A program made the position numbers and the translations under genes. From Lumbricus terrestris (Eukaryota; Annelida; Clitellata; Crassiclitellata; Lumbricidae), in contig OX457036.1 in assembly GCA_949752735.1 (NCBI GenBank), forward strand, positions 93,352,868-93,416,867: 64,000 nt of DNA, in the 5' to 3' direction. Each line of letters begins with the position of its first letter. The stretch's first letter is position 1. Shown here in pieces: positions 1 to 10,012 of this stretch. The notes beneath the pieces were generated by a model. That model saw only the letters and a list, made by a program, of their open reading frames with translations, was not told the DNA's origin and made no database searches.

Positions 1-232
1 GTTTGAAAATGCGAAGCAGAAAATTAAGAACATGGCTATATTTTGGAGAAATTGCTATATGTAAATTTGTCACTTTCATTTTGTGTATCATTTGTATCAA
101 AAGTGTTTTAGCGCAAATAATCTGTTTAAAATCAACAGGTATTCCTAGTAGTTAATATTTACATAAAAATTATATGTAAATTTTCCAGGAATGCAGGTGT
201 TCCCTCTTTTCCATATGTGCAGGAGCTCATGA
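1..232. mobile_element. Degenerate partial copy of the CATGGGCGCC hAT family
   Basis: The first 170 bases resemble the interior of the elements at 6577-7657 and 30418-31571 (runs such as GAAAATGC, AATTAAGAA and TTTCATTTTGTGTAT in the same order). The stretch at 190-232 resembles their right end, finishing in CATG. The middle is deleted and the left end lies outside the window, so no target duplication can be checked. It sits in the last-but-one intron of P450 gene A. Confidence 0.5.
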
Positions 233-826
233 CAGCGACTCAGTCATTTATTAACTTCACACATCCGCTCTTATTACTGTTCTCCAATACGCTGCATAGC
301 TCATCAAGAACCTAGGTCCTTCGGATCATGTCTCCTGACCTGTGCTAAACTACTGTTGCTTCCCAAACAAAATCGCCTCAACTTCAAAATAGCCTAAGTA
401 TTTTAATGAACCGTGTCTACACAAACTCTCCTCCTTCACAGTCATCCTTCTTGATAATGTTCAGAGCCTTGCAATGATCATTAACGTTAACCTCAGCTTT
501 ACCTATTTTCTAAACCAACCTCAAAGCCCTTTTGAAATCTACTATGGTTCCATTTTCTGTTACGCGCATTTACATGTAGGCCTATGCAAGATTCCTTATT
601 TTATCTAGGCGCCTTGTAAATGACAGTTTAACAATAATTATTCGTAATCTGAGTATAAAATAGACCACGTCTTCTGTGCAAAAGTGATATTGAATTTAGT
701 TAGAAATGGATGATTCCAATAAAGAAGTGTTGCATTTAATAATCAAAACAGAACTGAGCTGATGATCCAGTCACTGCAGTGGTGATATCAATTTTGATTG
801 AAACCTTTACATCTGATTCACTTTAG
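233..826. other. Intron of P450 gene A, no other feature seen
   Basis: This AT-rich stretch lies upstream of the acceptor at 825-826. I see no open frame, tRNA-like box or inverted terminal repeat in it. The pyrimidine-containing run before ATTCACTTTAG is the acceptor region of the next exon. Confidence 0.6.
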
Positions 827-959
827 GTGTTTCCAAATCTTTATGCTGCTCACATGGACCCAAAGGTCTGGAAGGATCCAGATGTTTTTAACCCGGATCG
901 ATTTCTCGACAAAGACAATAACATCATTGACAGAGATAGAGTCATTCCTTTCTCGCTAG
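827..959 (+). CDS. Cytochrome P450 gene A (CYP2 clan), penultimate exon
   Basis: The exon opens after CTTTAG with codons for VFPNLYAAHMDP and closes on a phase-1 donor, G|GTTAGT. It encodes the P450 stretch before the haem loop: the PxRF signature (NPDRF) and the start of the haem signature (PFSLG). It is 133 nt long, the same length and phase as the matching exon of gene B (15942-16074), and differs from it at 6 of about 45 residues. Earlier exons lie before the window. P450s of this clan are membrane-bound haem monooxygenases, usually of the endoplasmic reticulum; the substrate cannot be told. Confidence 0.95.
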
Positions 960-1332
960 GTTAGTCACAATATCACTGCTATTAATGCCTAGAATGTGGG
1001 TAGCCACAAATTAAGGTAGGCAAAGCCCAAATCATCTTTCAAAAAAAGGTAAAGAAGATATTTCTTCAGCTTTCTCGTGAAATCATGTTCAACGCTTATT
1101 TCAGGTATAAAGCTAACGAATTGTGAAATTGTTGTTTCCCATTTCAAATTTTCTAAGTTTTTGCTAACAGGCCAAATTCTCGTTTGGCTAAGCACACAAA
1201 AGGCCTACGGCGGCCTCCGCTGCGATAATATCAATGTGAATGGGCCTATCATGTTGTCACCCAGTTTGTTTCAGCCAATGGTGTCTAATTATAATTCATC
1301 AAGTCTTGATCTACATTTGATTTGTTCCGCAG

Positions 1333-1517
1333 GTCGAAGGTCGTGTCTCGGAGAAATCTTAGCCCGACAGGAGATTTTCTTGTTCCTTACTGGTTGGATG
1401 CAACGATTCAATTTTCAGCCTGGAGCGGACGGATTGAAGATTAACGAAAAGCCAGTGGTTTCAACAACCGTATCGCCGCTGCCGTTCAAGATTCGCATGA
1501 TTCCTCGAGAAGGCTGA
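1333..1517 (+). CDS. Cytochrome P450 gene A, terminal exon
   Basis: The exon opens after TTCCGCAG and completes the split glycine codon from the previous exon. This gives FSLGRRSCLGE, a match to the haem-ligand signature FxxGxRxCxG with the ligand cysteine in place. It continues through LARQEIFLFLTGWMQRF and ends at TGA 1515-1517. It is 185 nt long, as is the last exon of gene B, and differs at 9 of 61 residues. It contains no frameshift, so this end of the gene looks functional. The two genes are a tandem duplicate pair. Confidence 0.95.
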
Positions 1518-1888
1518 AGAAATGTCTTGCTTCCAAATTATTCTCTGTGCTTTTTGTATTATTATGCAGTTAAGAAAATTCACAAGTATTTGTGTCCTTC
1601 CACGTATTATACGTCATTGTAAAATCTAGGCTATAATTATGTAGGCTATACGACGTTCTACATGTATATCTCAACTACATCTGGACTTCATCTCCGCTCT
1701 TAATTAGGCCGTGAAGATCCTTTATGAAGTTGGTCTCGGACTGCCGTAGCATCGTGCCTATGCTTTTTTTTACCTTTGAATTAGAATCAACTTCCGGCTC
1801 AAACCCGTAGGCTCGCTAAGATCCTATCTGTTGCAGCACTGGTGCAGTTCTCTCAGGACTTCTTTTACCAAAATGTTTTTCACACTAG
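1518..1888. other. 3' flank of P450 gene A
   Basis: Presumed 3' UTR and flank. I see no clear AATAAA signal close to the stop codon and no repeat border. Confidence 0.5.
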
Positions 1889-1931
1889 CAACACCTCTAA
1901 CCAGAGTGTTTCACTCTGGTTGGAGGTGTTG
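1889..1931. repeat. Short hairpin with about 20-bp arms
   Basis: CAACACCTC and AACCAGAGTG are followed by TTT and then CACTCTGGTT and GGAGGTGTTG. The arms pair throughout with one T-G wobble and a 3-base loop. Such a tight hairpin suggests the relic of inverted ends or a structured RNA; nothing nearby decides which. Confidence 0.8.
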
Positions 1932-2046
1932 TATAAGTCCTAGAATGGAATGGAATAGAATAGCGTAGACTAAAGACTGCATCATGAACGAAGCACAAAG
2001 AGAACAGGAAACTTTCACGTTGAAAATAGTGTAAAGCTTTTTCGCC

Positions 2047-2205
2047 ATGGGCTTCACAGATTTTTTTGTAGAAGGGAAAAACACAATGGACATGGTTACA
2101 GTTTTTAGCGGAGGTTGAAACTTCACAGCAGGAAATAGACAACAAGGTTATTTTTTGGTGGACACTTCTAAATGCGAATTTTCTCAGTTTCATTTTGTGT
2201 AGGCC
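2047..2205. mobile_element. Degenerate hAT fragment (CATGGGCGCC family)
   Basis: The run GGTTACAGTTTTTAG, then GCAGGAAAT and TTTCTCAGTTTCATTTTG, follows the order seen in the interior of the full copies at 6577 and 30418. The ends are not preserved. Confidence 0.4.
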
Positions 2206-2254
2206 TACCATTATAAGTTGATTTGGTGCTTTAGATAAAAGAAATTTGTTTACA

Positions 2255-2640
2255 ACCTATTCAATTTAATCTTTTATTTGTTATATTCGTTTAATGGTAA
2301 CAAAAACTGATAGACACACCGCTACCAGGTACAAAAAGCAGTTGATCAAATACAATATAATTCATGTCCTGAGGAACCTTTTTCCACCTCTTGCAAAAAC
2401 CACCTATAGGCCTAACTTGCGACCTAGACCACGTCCCTTTGTTCTACCAGTTAAAAATGTTAGAGGGTTCTTTCTTTTTGACACCCATTAATGACATTAT
2501 TATCTTCACATTGTTTTGCTGTTTACTTTTAAAGTGCATGACATGTAACTGGGTGCGGTGTGCCACCCTGATTTGTCTAATTAAACGAAGATTAATTATA
2601 GAATGTCTTTGGCCTTGTCTGTTGGATTTGTCTTAGGATG
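2255..2640. repeat. Dispersed repeat shared with 49885-50020
   Basis: TTATATTCGTTTA, ACAAAAACTGATAGACACAC, CAAATACAATATAAT and GGATTTGTCTTAGGATG occur in the same order here and at 49885-50020 inside vav intron 8. The present copy has an extra central stretch of about 200 bases. I do not recognise the class. Confidence 0.75.
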
Positions 2641-2711
2641 CGAGCATAAAATGACAGAAATTGCAAAAAGAATATTTTTTTATATAGACTACTAGGCTAA
2701 TGTACCTTGGA

Positions 2712-2812
2712 AGAGCTAAGAGAGGCGACAATAAACAGGAGACAATGGAGAGGATACATCATGACTGTCTCCAGAGCTCCAAGAGCTGAAGGCACCAGGT
2801 GACCATGTGACT
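2712..2812 (+). mobile_element. Fragment of a LINE C-terminal coding end
   Basis: The wording around GAGACAATGGAGAGGA and CACCAGGTGACC parallels the end of the LINE fragment at 57770-58015 (ATGGAGAGGACTTGTCATGA ... CAAGGTGACC). This is the conserved tail of a non-LTR reverse-transcriptase frame. Only about 100 bases remain. Confidence 0.55.
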
Positions 2813-3047
2813 AGGCTAATGAATACGTGCAGAATAAATAGTTGATCATTATCAGACAATTTATCATCATTAATGAGCATATGGTGCCTTTCTATACAAA
2901 ACCTTAGAGAGTCTGTCATCTTTGGTTGGTAATACAAAGTTGTGAGGGCGAGGCCTCAATTGCTAGGAACGATCAGCAACCGGTGACCGGTGGGAAAAGC
3001 GGTCGAAGAACATGGAAGTCGCTTCTGGAAACGGCAGCATCGTGCAT

Positions 3048-3215
3048 TCTTTCCATCAATCCAGCTTCTATATAAACAACTGCTTTCATCAATCCGGTTT
3101 CTATTATTTTAAGAGTGACTTCCGTTCATCAATCCAGCTTCAATTTTATCGGCTGTTATTTTCATCAAGACAGCTGCCATTTCTATGTTCATTCCTCGAT
3201 AAAACGTTCCTAGAC
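3048..3215. repeat. Degenerate tandem repeat with CATCAATCCAGCTTCTAT units
   Basis: Variants of TCATCAATCCAGCTTCTAT recur about every 30-35 bases. The same unit forms the interior of the inverted-repeat element at 35359-35835 and recurs once near 14500. Confidence 0.7.
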
Positions 3216-3449
3216 TTTGATGAATAGTCATTTGGTTAGTTGAATTTGACGAATAGTCCGTTGATGAGTGATCCCTTTGTGAACAGTCCTTTGATGAGTA
3301 GGCTAGTAATAGAACCGTCTGAAAAATGTTGCATAAATCCATACTTAAATTTTCAAAAGTCATTTGTATTGTAACGGAAGTAGGCCTACTGTCAATGATA
3401 TTGTCAAAAGTTATTGACAGAACTGCTTGCCGAGGAATAATCAATCACT

Positions 3450-3505
3450 TAATCACAAATTTATATAGCGCACCTTCAAGATTGCTACTCAGAGGCACTC
3501 AATGT
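3450..3505. mobile_element. Short CR1/L2-type 3' end fragment
   Basis: AATTTATATAGCGCACCTTC followed by CTACTCAGAGGCACTC matches a motif that recurs near 50480, 61015 and 63290. I interpret it as a LINE- or SINE-derived tail. Confidence 0.45.
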
Positions 3506-3832
3506 TAGCTGGTGGTTAGATGTCATGCCATGTAAACCAACGTGCAGAATAAATAGTTGATCATTATAAGAATATAAAACATTACATCATGATTTGGTAA
3601 TCGCTTGTTAGGCTATTTCTTGTCATTTTCACCGTAAACGGCTGCCTTTCGCAACAAATAAAGTCTCTGATCAAATCAGATATTTGCCAGATAGTCTCTT
3701 TGCGGCTAGGCCTACCCTCCTTTCTAACTTCTCCATTGCTGACATTTGTTTATTTGAACAGTTCAAACTACACGGCAAAAAGCCTTGAGGACACAGTGTC
3801 GTCCTGTCGTAGTCTCGTAGACAAAGGCCGTC

Positions 3833-3909
3833 TATTAGCAGAAAAGTAAAGTGTGTTCAATGTCAAAACAATGTTTTGACATTGAACACACTTTACTTTT
3901 CTGCTAATA
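3833..3909. repeat. 77-bp near-perfect palindrome
   Basis: The two 38-base arms are exact reverse complements around a single central A (arm centre ATGTCAAAACA / TGTTTTGACAT; outer ends TATTAGCAG / CTGCTAATA). No target duplication is evident. It could extrude as a cruciform, or be a fold-back footprint or an assembly artefact. Confidence 0.9.
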
Positions 3910-4353
3910 ACATGTCATGTTGCCACCCTTGCTGTTAGCTGAGGAGTTAAAGACTTTCAAATCCTGGACTAAGAACAAGGAGTAGGCCTATCAAGGTTAC
4001 ACCATAGTCAAAACAACATCAAGGCTGATTATCTAGTGTTTGACAACTAGGATTTTATCTAAGTTTCGCGCCTTTTACCGGTTTATACAACTCGATCGGA
4101 TTGCAGTAGAAACTCCGAGGTCTTAGCAGTATGTAAGTCAGGACTCAGTTCGATAGCAAACTAATAATTTTATAATGCACTATTTTAATAAAAGTTAAAG
4201 GCAACATAGTAACAGATCACTATTCACAAGCGCTGATATAGGCTACCCCTGTGAACCAGTGATTGTCTGACATGTGCAGATTCACGACTATACGATTGCA
4301 TTTTCATACCAGTCTTCAGCAATTTGAAACTAAATAAATACATAAAAGACAGA
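3910..4353. other. Intergenic, partly duplicated at 6300-6420
   Basis: The stretch around 4250-4320, with GTGAACCAGTGATTGTCTGA and TGTGCAGATTCACGA, is repeated at about 6348-6392. Nothing else is recognised. Confidence 0.55.
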
Positions 4354-4361
4354 CGTTGACT

Positions 4362-4553
4362 CAGGACTTTTTTAACGTGCAGTTGTACACAAAATGTGCA
4401 GTTCTAGACGGATTTGTGCAGTTGTAGAAGCACTTCTGTGGAGCTAAAACTAGCAAAAAGGTCATTGTCCTCCGATTGGAAGTAATTTATCATGGAGTAT
4501 GGGAAAGGAAAGAAGGAGTTGTGCAGTTCTAAAATTCCTTTAAAACAGCCCTG
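4362..4553. mobile_element. 192-bp hAT-type MITE, GTGCAGTT family
   Basis: It starts CAGGACTTTTTTAACG and ends TTTAAAACAGCCCTG, giving short inverted ends. It is flanked by the exact 8-bp duplication CGTTGACT (4354-4361 and 4554-4561). The interior carries several GTGCAGTT motifs. Related copies are at 6022-6209 and 9354-9562. No coding capacity. Confidence 0.9.
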
Positions 4554-4589
4554 CGTTGACTTACAGGAAAAATAGAAACACACGGACAG

Positions 4590-5408
4590 AGCTGTGAGCA
4601 TGTGTTGGCGACTTGACCCCTCTTGTCACAAGTGCAGCTCAGATTTAAGAACCGCACAGCAAAATTATTGTCAAATATCTTCGATGTTACGCGATGACGC
4701 AAACCTCGGCAATCCGATCGAATTGTATAAACCAAAGAAAAACATACATTCTTGACAGTAAATCGATGCAGCTGGACAGCCATGAAAGCTTTGGTGGTCT
4801 AATGACGGAAACTAAAATGTGAAAACGGCTGAGTCTCATATATTTAAATTATAGCGCTTAGTTTGTCGTAATTAGGCTACATAGGCCTATTCCATTTAAT
4901 CTTGATTTGAATAAACGCTAGATTAAACATAGGCCCCTTGACCTACTGCAATATTGAAAATAATTTCATACAAATGTGCTTGGAATTCGCGAAAAATTCA
5001 GCTGTGGGCTAAGTCCAACAATTTTGAACCTTGGATTAACCATAACCGCAATGTCTAAAATGGTTATAAGTGGAATAATAATAATAATCATCCAGGCAGA
5101 TGTTGTCTTCAGGCAACTGAGCTGAAGGCCACGTGTTAGTCTCGTTGCTTGATGGATTCGTTAGTTGATGTGAAAAGCTCTAATAACAGGACAAAAGTCA
5201 GGACATCGATAGCTACCCTGGTAAGACATCGACCATTAATCCCAATACAAAAATTAGGCACGTGCTTTGAAAAAGTCTCACTTTTTTCCTCTGACTTGTC
5301 TGCTTAGCAACCATTGCTTTCCATAAAACCTCAATTCCACACCTATCTGATATCATTCAGCAAATATAATACAGGTGCAGGTGTCACTTTAGAGAAAACA
5401 AGTTTCAG
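4590..5408 (+). promoter_or_regulatory. Relic duplicate of the P450 5' region
   Basis: This block parallels 7840-8591 upstream of P450 gene B. Matching landmarks in the same order are AAAATTATTGTCAAAT, GCGATGACGCAAA, ATTCAGCTGT/AATCAGCTGT, AACCATAACC, CATTAATCCCAA, CTCAATTCCACACC and CATTCAGCAAAT. Where gene B has GCTATAAAAGC this copy has CCATAAAACC, so the TATA box is weakened. A donor-like CAG|GTAGGC follows at 5408. No P450 coding exon follows before gene B, so I take it as the front of a lost or deleted third copy. Confidence 0.65.
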
Positions 5409-6013
5409 GTAGGCGCATAAAACATAAAGTTACTCTCATAACTAGGGTAGGCCAGGCTTCAACCCTGTTTCGCTCTAACCTAGTCGCCATTCAATTCTAA
5501 AATCATTCCAGAGATAGTAGTTGCAATCGATACTGATAGAAATCCATGTTTTTACCCCGATCATTTTTATGTGCTATAAAATGTGACGGCGCAACTTATC
5601 AAATTTTGACTAGGCCTAAATGAATATCGAAAGTTGGCTTTGCAGATGGACTGACCCCATGACGTCATTAGACCTATGATCTGGTTTTGCTCTGCCATCA
5701 GAGTCTCTGTTGACGCCTTGTGAAATAGAACAATACTTTGGATATTTTGTCAAAATACGGAAAGTACGGATTGTTTTGTTGTTCATGTCTAGACGTATTG
5801 ATTATAGCCACGAGTCAACGACCAAAACCTTCGAAGCCATTGGAGTTTCTGAATATTTGGCATAGGCCTACTGATATCAACAAAATACTTTGCCATTTCA
5901 GACAAGCAATTCATGAAACTCAGTCCTCTTTGCATTATGAATTTTATTGACAGCCATCTTTGACCGCGCATCATCAGATGCAATAGATGACTAGATACTA
6001 GATAGCCTATATT
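5409..6013. other. Intergenic, nothing recognised
   Basis: No open frame with family resemblance and no bounded repeat. The first 40 bases still weakly resemble the sequence after the gene B 5' donor (ATAACTAGGG versus ATAACTAGTG). Confidence 0.5.
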
Positions 6014-6021
6014 GTGTTGTG

Positions 6022-6209
6022 GTTGTTTTTAAGGAATTATTAACCCCTTCTTTTCTTTCCCATTCTCGATGGTAAATTAGGCTACCTGCAATTGGACGAC
6101 ACTGGCCTTTTTTGCTAGTTTCAACTGCACGGAAGTGCTTTTACCACTGAACAAATCCTTTTAGAACTGCACATTTTGTGTAGCATAAAACTGCACGCTA
6201 AAAAGCCCC
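6022..6209. mobile_element. 188-bp hAT-type MITE, GTGCAGTT family, inverted copy
   Basis: This is the reverse-oriented relative of 4362-4553 (CAACTGCAC, GAACTGCACA, AACTGCACGC motifs; AAGGAATT near the left end). It is flanked by GTGTTGTG at 6014-6021 and 6210-6217. The terminal bases have diverged from CAGGGCT, so the exact ends are slightly uncertain. Confidence 0.8.
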
Positions 6210-6576
6210 GTGTTGTGTCTCAGTGATCTTTTGCCGTTCTCAACATTTTAAATTGTCTACCAGCTGGAATGTCACACTTTGCGCTTCTCTAAACTAGGGT
6301 AAAAGTACCAGCACAGAATAATTAACGATCGCTGATGAGTCGTCGATGTGAACCAGTGATTGTCTGACTTGTGCAGATTCACGATTTACAATTGCGTCTT
6401 CACACAGTTCACACTGCCATATCATAGATGATTAGTGTCGCCCTCCTCTTTTATCCAGACTTTGGACTGGCACTGGCAGAGACCAACCAGTGGCGGAGTT
6501 TCAGTTGACCTATTTGAAATGAAGTAAGCCTAAACACATTGCAAGACAGACGAACAGGAACGGCAGACATACACAG

Positions 6577-7657
6577 CATGGGCGCCCGCAGAAATTTTTA
6601 TAGGGGGGGGGGGGAATTTCGAAAAATTTTCAGTAGCAAGAGCTTGAAAATGCAATGCTGGAAATTAAGAATACGTGTATTTTTCAAAGAGGTTTCTTAC
6701 GCAAATTTCTCAGTTTCATTTTGTGTATAATTTTTAATACGAAGAATTTTCTTAGAAATTTGTTAAAAATCCAAAATAGATGTTAAAAAGTTCTTTCCTA
6801 AAGGTACGCTATGTAGATCCATAGAATGAACGAATGAATAAATGAACGAAAAGTAGGTGTCAGTTTTCAAGAGGCAAGCTGCTTCTAAAGCGCCACTCGA
6901 AAGCCAATCGCAGGGTACCAGCTTTTTCACATATGCTGTATCGAGTTAGAAACCTATTCCAAAGAGTCGTCAGAAAGAGGTCCGAGCCTAGTAGCCAGAG
7001 TAACTGTTAATGCGGGTGTCGTTTAGGATGGTGGAGGATCCGATAAGTATGGGTATCAATTCTTTTGAACAGATCTCTTTGTCAGTGTTGGGTGTAAATC
7101 AGAGCCCCTATCCAAGTTTATCTACAATTTGACCTCCCTGGATTCTGTTCTGGCATCTTGCAAAATGGACAAAATGGAGCCTGGCTTATAGCAGACTTGG
7201 TGTATCTAATTACAATTAATAATTCTAAATGGTGAAGAAGCAGATCTCCCTGAGGTAATTTTAGTGTACTTTGAGAAATTTCAAATTTTTGCATTAGTAG
7301 GCCTATTTTTTGCAGTTGTGATTATTTGCACTACACCTGGACTCCACTCAAGTAGTCCATAATCGACAGGCCTGCTGTTTGCATGGGTGTCTGCTGAAGG
7401 GTTGAAGGCCAATGGTCATTGTTACAGTTTTTAGAAAGAGCTTGAACATGAAAGGCAGAAAATTATAACAGCATGTTTATTTCTATAGAGATCTCTGAAC
7501 TTACATTTCTGACTTTCACTGCCTGTATCATTCGTATCATTGGCGCATTAATGTAAAGAAATTTGTTAAAAACCCAAAAGTAGTATAGTTAAAAACATAG
7601 GTGCCAATTTTCCAGGGGGGCAAGTGCCCCCCTTGCCCCTATGTGCGGGCGCCCATG
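6577..7657. mobile_element. 1081-bp non-autonomous hAT, CATGGGCGCC family
   Basis: The ends are inverted: CATGGGCGCCCGCA at the left and TGCGGGCGCCCATG at the right. The flanks are an exact 8-bp duplication ATACACAG (6569-6576, 7658-7665). There is no transposase frame. The interior contains a stretch around 6885-7080 resembling the 3' end of the LINE at 32.9 kb (CGCCACTCGAAAGCCAA). A full relative is at 30418-31571. Confidence 0.95.
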
Positions 7658-7685
7658 ATACACAGACAGACAGTCTGAGACAGAT

Positions 7686-7800
7686 AGGCGTAATCGTAAT
7701 CGTAATCTCCTAATTTCTAAAGCACCACTCGAAAGCCAAACGCGAGGCACCGGCTTATTCACGAGCGCTGCGTTGAGTCAAAATGGTTGTCCGTAAGAGT
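7686..7800 (-). mobile_element. Short LINE 3' end
   Basis: CGTAATCGTAATCGTAATCT is followed by GCACCACTCGAAAGCCAA and CACCGGCTTATTCACGAGCG. This is the same sequence that ends the LINE at 32866-35358 on the minus strand, including the short tandem tail, so it is a 5'-truncated insertion of that family. Confidence 0.75.
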
Positions 7801-8513
7801 AGTCCATTTAGGCGTAGGCCTAAATATAATTGTGTGCATGCGCGAAAGCCTTGACCTGCTTACTGGCATGTGCGGGTTCAGGCAGGAGTCTACAATACAG
7901 AAAATTATTGTCAAATTTGTTAGGTGCTATGCGATGACGCAAAAAAATTGAATTTTTACTGCAAAACGGTTTAACCTCATAGGCCTAATTTAAAAAACTT
8001 GCTTTATCATAATAGCGATTACTAGGCTATTATAATTGGGCGTAGCCAGGTAGCCTATAGGCCTAGGCTACATGTTACTCGCGATCTTGATTTTATGGCG
8101 TCAGACTTCACATAGACTACTACAATATAAAAATTTGCTTGGTTAATACAAATATGCATGAATTTCGGAAAGAAATCAGCTGTAAGTTTAAAAAATGTGG
8201 AGTTTGTATCAACCATAACCTCATTCGTTAAACTTTAAAGCGACAATAATTTATGAGTAGAATATGACTCCAGACAGAATCTGATGTTGCTTTTAGTCAG
8301 GCTGCGTTCAAGGCCACAGTTAATCTATATATTATATACATGATTGCATTAGTTTAGGTGGAAAGTTCAACTGCCAGGGCAAAAGCCAGGACATTGATGG
8401 CTACCCTTGTAAGACATCTGCCATTAATCCCAAACTATAAATTGGACACGTTCCTTGAATGTGTCTCACGTTTCTGTCGTCTGTTTTGTGGTTTTTAAAC
8501 AACCACTGCTTGC

Positions 8514-8591
8514 TATAAAAGCTCAATTCCACACCCATCTGCTGTCATTCAGCAAATAGTGCGTGAGCAACTTCACAGGAAAAAACTTCAG
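8514..8591 (+). promoter_or_regulatory. Probable core promoter and non-coding exon of P450 gene B
   Basis: A TATAAAA box (8514-8520) stands about 30 bases before TCATTCAGC, a plausible start site. A donor-like TTCAG|GTATT follows at 8591. A matching acceptor (TTTTCAAACAG, 9650) precedes the coding start at 9678. The block is conserved in the duplicate at 4.6-5.4 kb, which supports a regulatory role. The transcription start is inferred. Confidence 0.6.
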
Positions 8592-9082
8592 GTATTAAAA
8601 TTAATGTTAAAACTGATCTGATAACTAGTGTATTGCAAGTGTTTCAGTGGTAGACCTACTAATCCCATGGCAATGTTAAGCGTCTTTAACGGTTATATTA
8701 GGCCTTCGTACGTTCAGGACCTTCTCGAGTGAATTAATCTTAGGTGGAATGAAGCCACTCAAGGTACTTTGATTCAGCTAATCTGAAACCCTGTCATCGA
8801 TCCATATTACTTTACGGAAAGTTTAATGTAAAATTCCACAACCCCCAGATATCTCTTTAAAACCGTGGGCCCTAATGTAATTACAGTGTCAAACAGCACT
8901 AATTGCGGCAGTAGCTTTGAAGAAAAGGAAAATTAAATTGTTAGCGACAGTTATACAGAGATAATAACGCAGCAATGGAGATGATTTCCTAATAGGCCTA
9001 TGCCTACTCATCACAGCTGAGGACTAGCCAAGTGGGCCGATGAAAATGACAGTAAACGCCGACATATTATATTTTAGCAGAG
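8592..9082. other. Presumed 5' UTR intron, first part
   Basis: AT-rich non-coding sequence after the presumed 5' donor. No repeat border or family resemblance was recognised. Confidence 0.45.
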
Positions 9083-9303
9083 CATTGGTAGCGCATTGGA
9101 TAACATTATAGAGTGGAGAATAGCGGACCTGAGTTCGAGGACGTGCTTTGTAGGCTGCTACTAGCGCCGATTATATTTATTGCAGGCTGTCTGTTCTGTT
9201 AGCAGTTAGCCTAAGATTGATGTCTTCTGTCGTTTGCGGTCTTGAGAATTATTGTTTCAATTGCATAACTGTTTACTGTAACCGGTTGGAATCTGTTAAC
9301 CGT
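9083..9303 (+). mobile_element. tRNA-derived SINE
   Basis: GGTAGCGCATTGGATAA resembles an A box and GAGTTCGAGG a B box, spaced as in a tRNA. A body follows (TAGGCTGCTA, AGCGCCGATTAT, AACCGG). The inverted sequence at 20574-21075 is a second copy of the same family. Confidence 0.6.
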
Positions 9304-9353
9304 ATTGATAAAGAAAATATAATTATTATTAACGGTGAGTAAGTCGCTTCTAT

Positions 9354-9562
9354 CAGGGCTTTTTTTAGTGTGCAGTTGTACACAAAATGTGCAGTTCTGA
9401 AAGGATTTGTGCAGTTGCAAAAGCACTTCCGTCACAAGTTCTGTGCAGTTGAAACTAGTAAAAAAATACCATTGTCATCCGATTGGAAGTAATTTACCAT
9501 GGAGGATGGGAAAGAAAAGAAGGGGGTTGTGCAGTTCTAAAAATTCCTTAAAAACAGCCCTG
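9354..9562. mobile_element. 209-bp hAT-type MITE, GTGCAGTT family
   Basis: It starts CAGGGCTTTTTTTAG and ends AAAAACAGCCCTG, flanked by the exact duplication GCTTCTAT (9346-9353, 9563-9570). It is the best-preserved copy of the family at 4362 and 6022, and lies in the presumed 5' UTR intron of P450 gene B. Confidence 0.92.
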
Positions 9563-9677
9563 GCTTCTATTGGAGTTTGGTAGGCTATAGTCATAATAGC
9601 CTAGTCATAGGCTAACTAAGGTTTTCTTAAGTTCTGCTGTTTTCAAACAGGAAACAGGAATAGGCCTATCTCCAAAG

Positions 9678-9907
9678 ATGTTTCTCTTCACGGATTTTCT
9701 TTGGTTCTCGATAACATTTCTCGCCGTTTCAATTTTCTCAAAAGTACTGAGAAGAAAGTCCGTAAGTCGAAGGTATCCACCGTCTCTGCCGTCTTTGCCT
9801 CTCGTCGGATCTTTGCCGTTCATGATGAAATTTGACAACATACACGAGTTTTTCATGGCCAAAGTTGATCAGCTTGGACCAATTTACACTTTCAGAGAAG
9901 GTCGCAA
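9678..9907 (+). CDS. P450 gene B coding exon 1 (membrane anchor and hinge)
   Basis: ATG 9678 opens a hydrophobic anchor (residues about 2-20, rich in F, L and I), a basic patch (RRKSVSRR) and the proline hinge PPSLPSLPLVGSLPF, standard for microsomal P450s. The exon ends in phase 2 at AA|GTAAGT. An in-frame tract from the acceptor at 9650 gives a 27-base leader. The start is well supported because no earlier in-frame ATG follows the acceptor. Confidence 0.93.
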
Positions 9908-10012
9908 GTAAGTCTTCTAGAATTAAATAGGCCTACGTGATTTATCAACTATAGCGCACACTATCTTCCTAAATATAATACCCGCATTCAAATCAAAATC
10001 GTCATGTACATA

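Noticed and set aside
1077..1517. A 146-codon gene starting at 1077
   Set aside because: The part before 1333 is intron; only the part after the acceptor matches P450.
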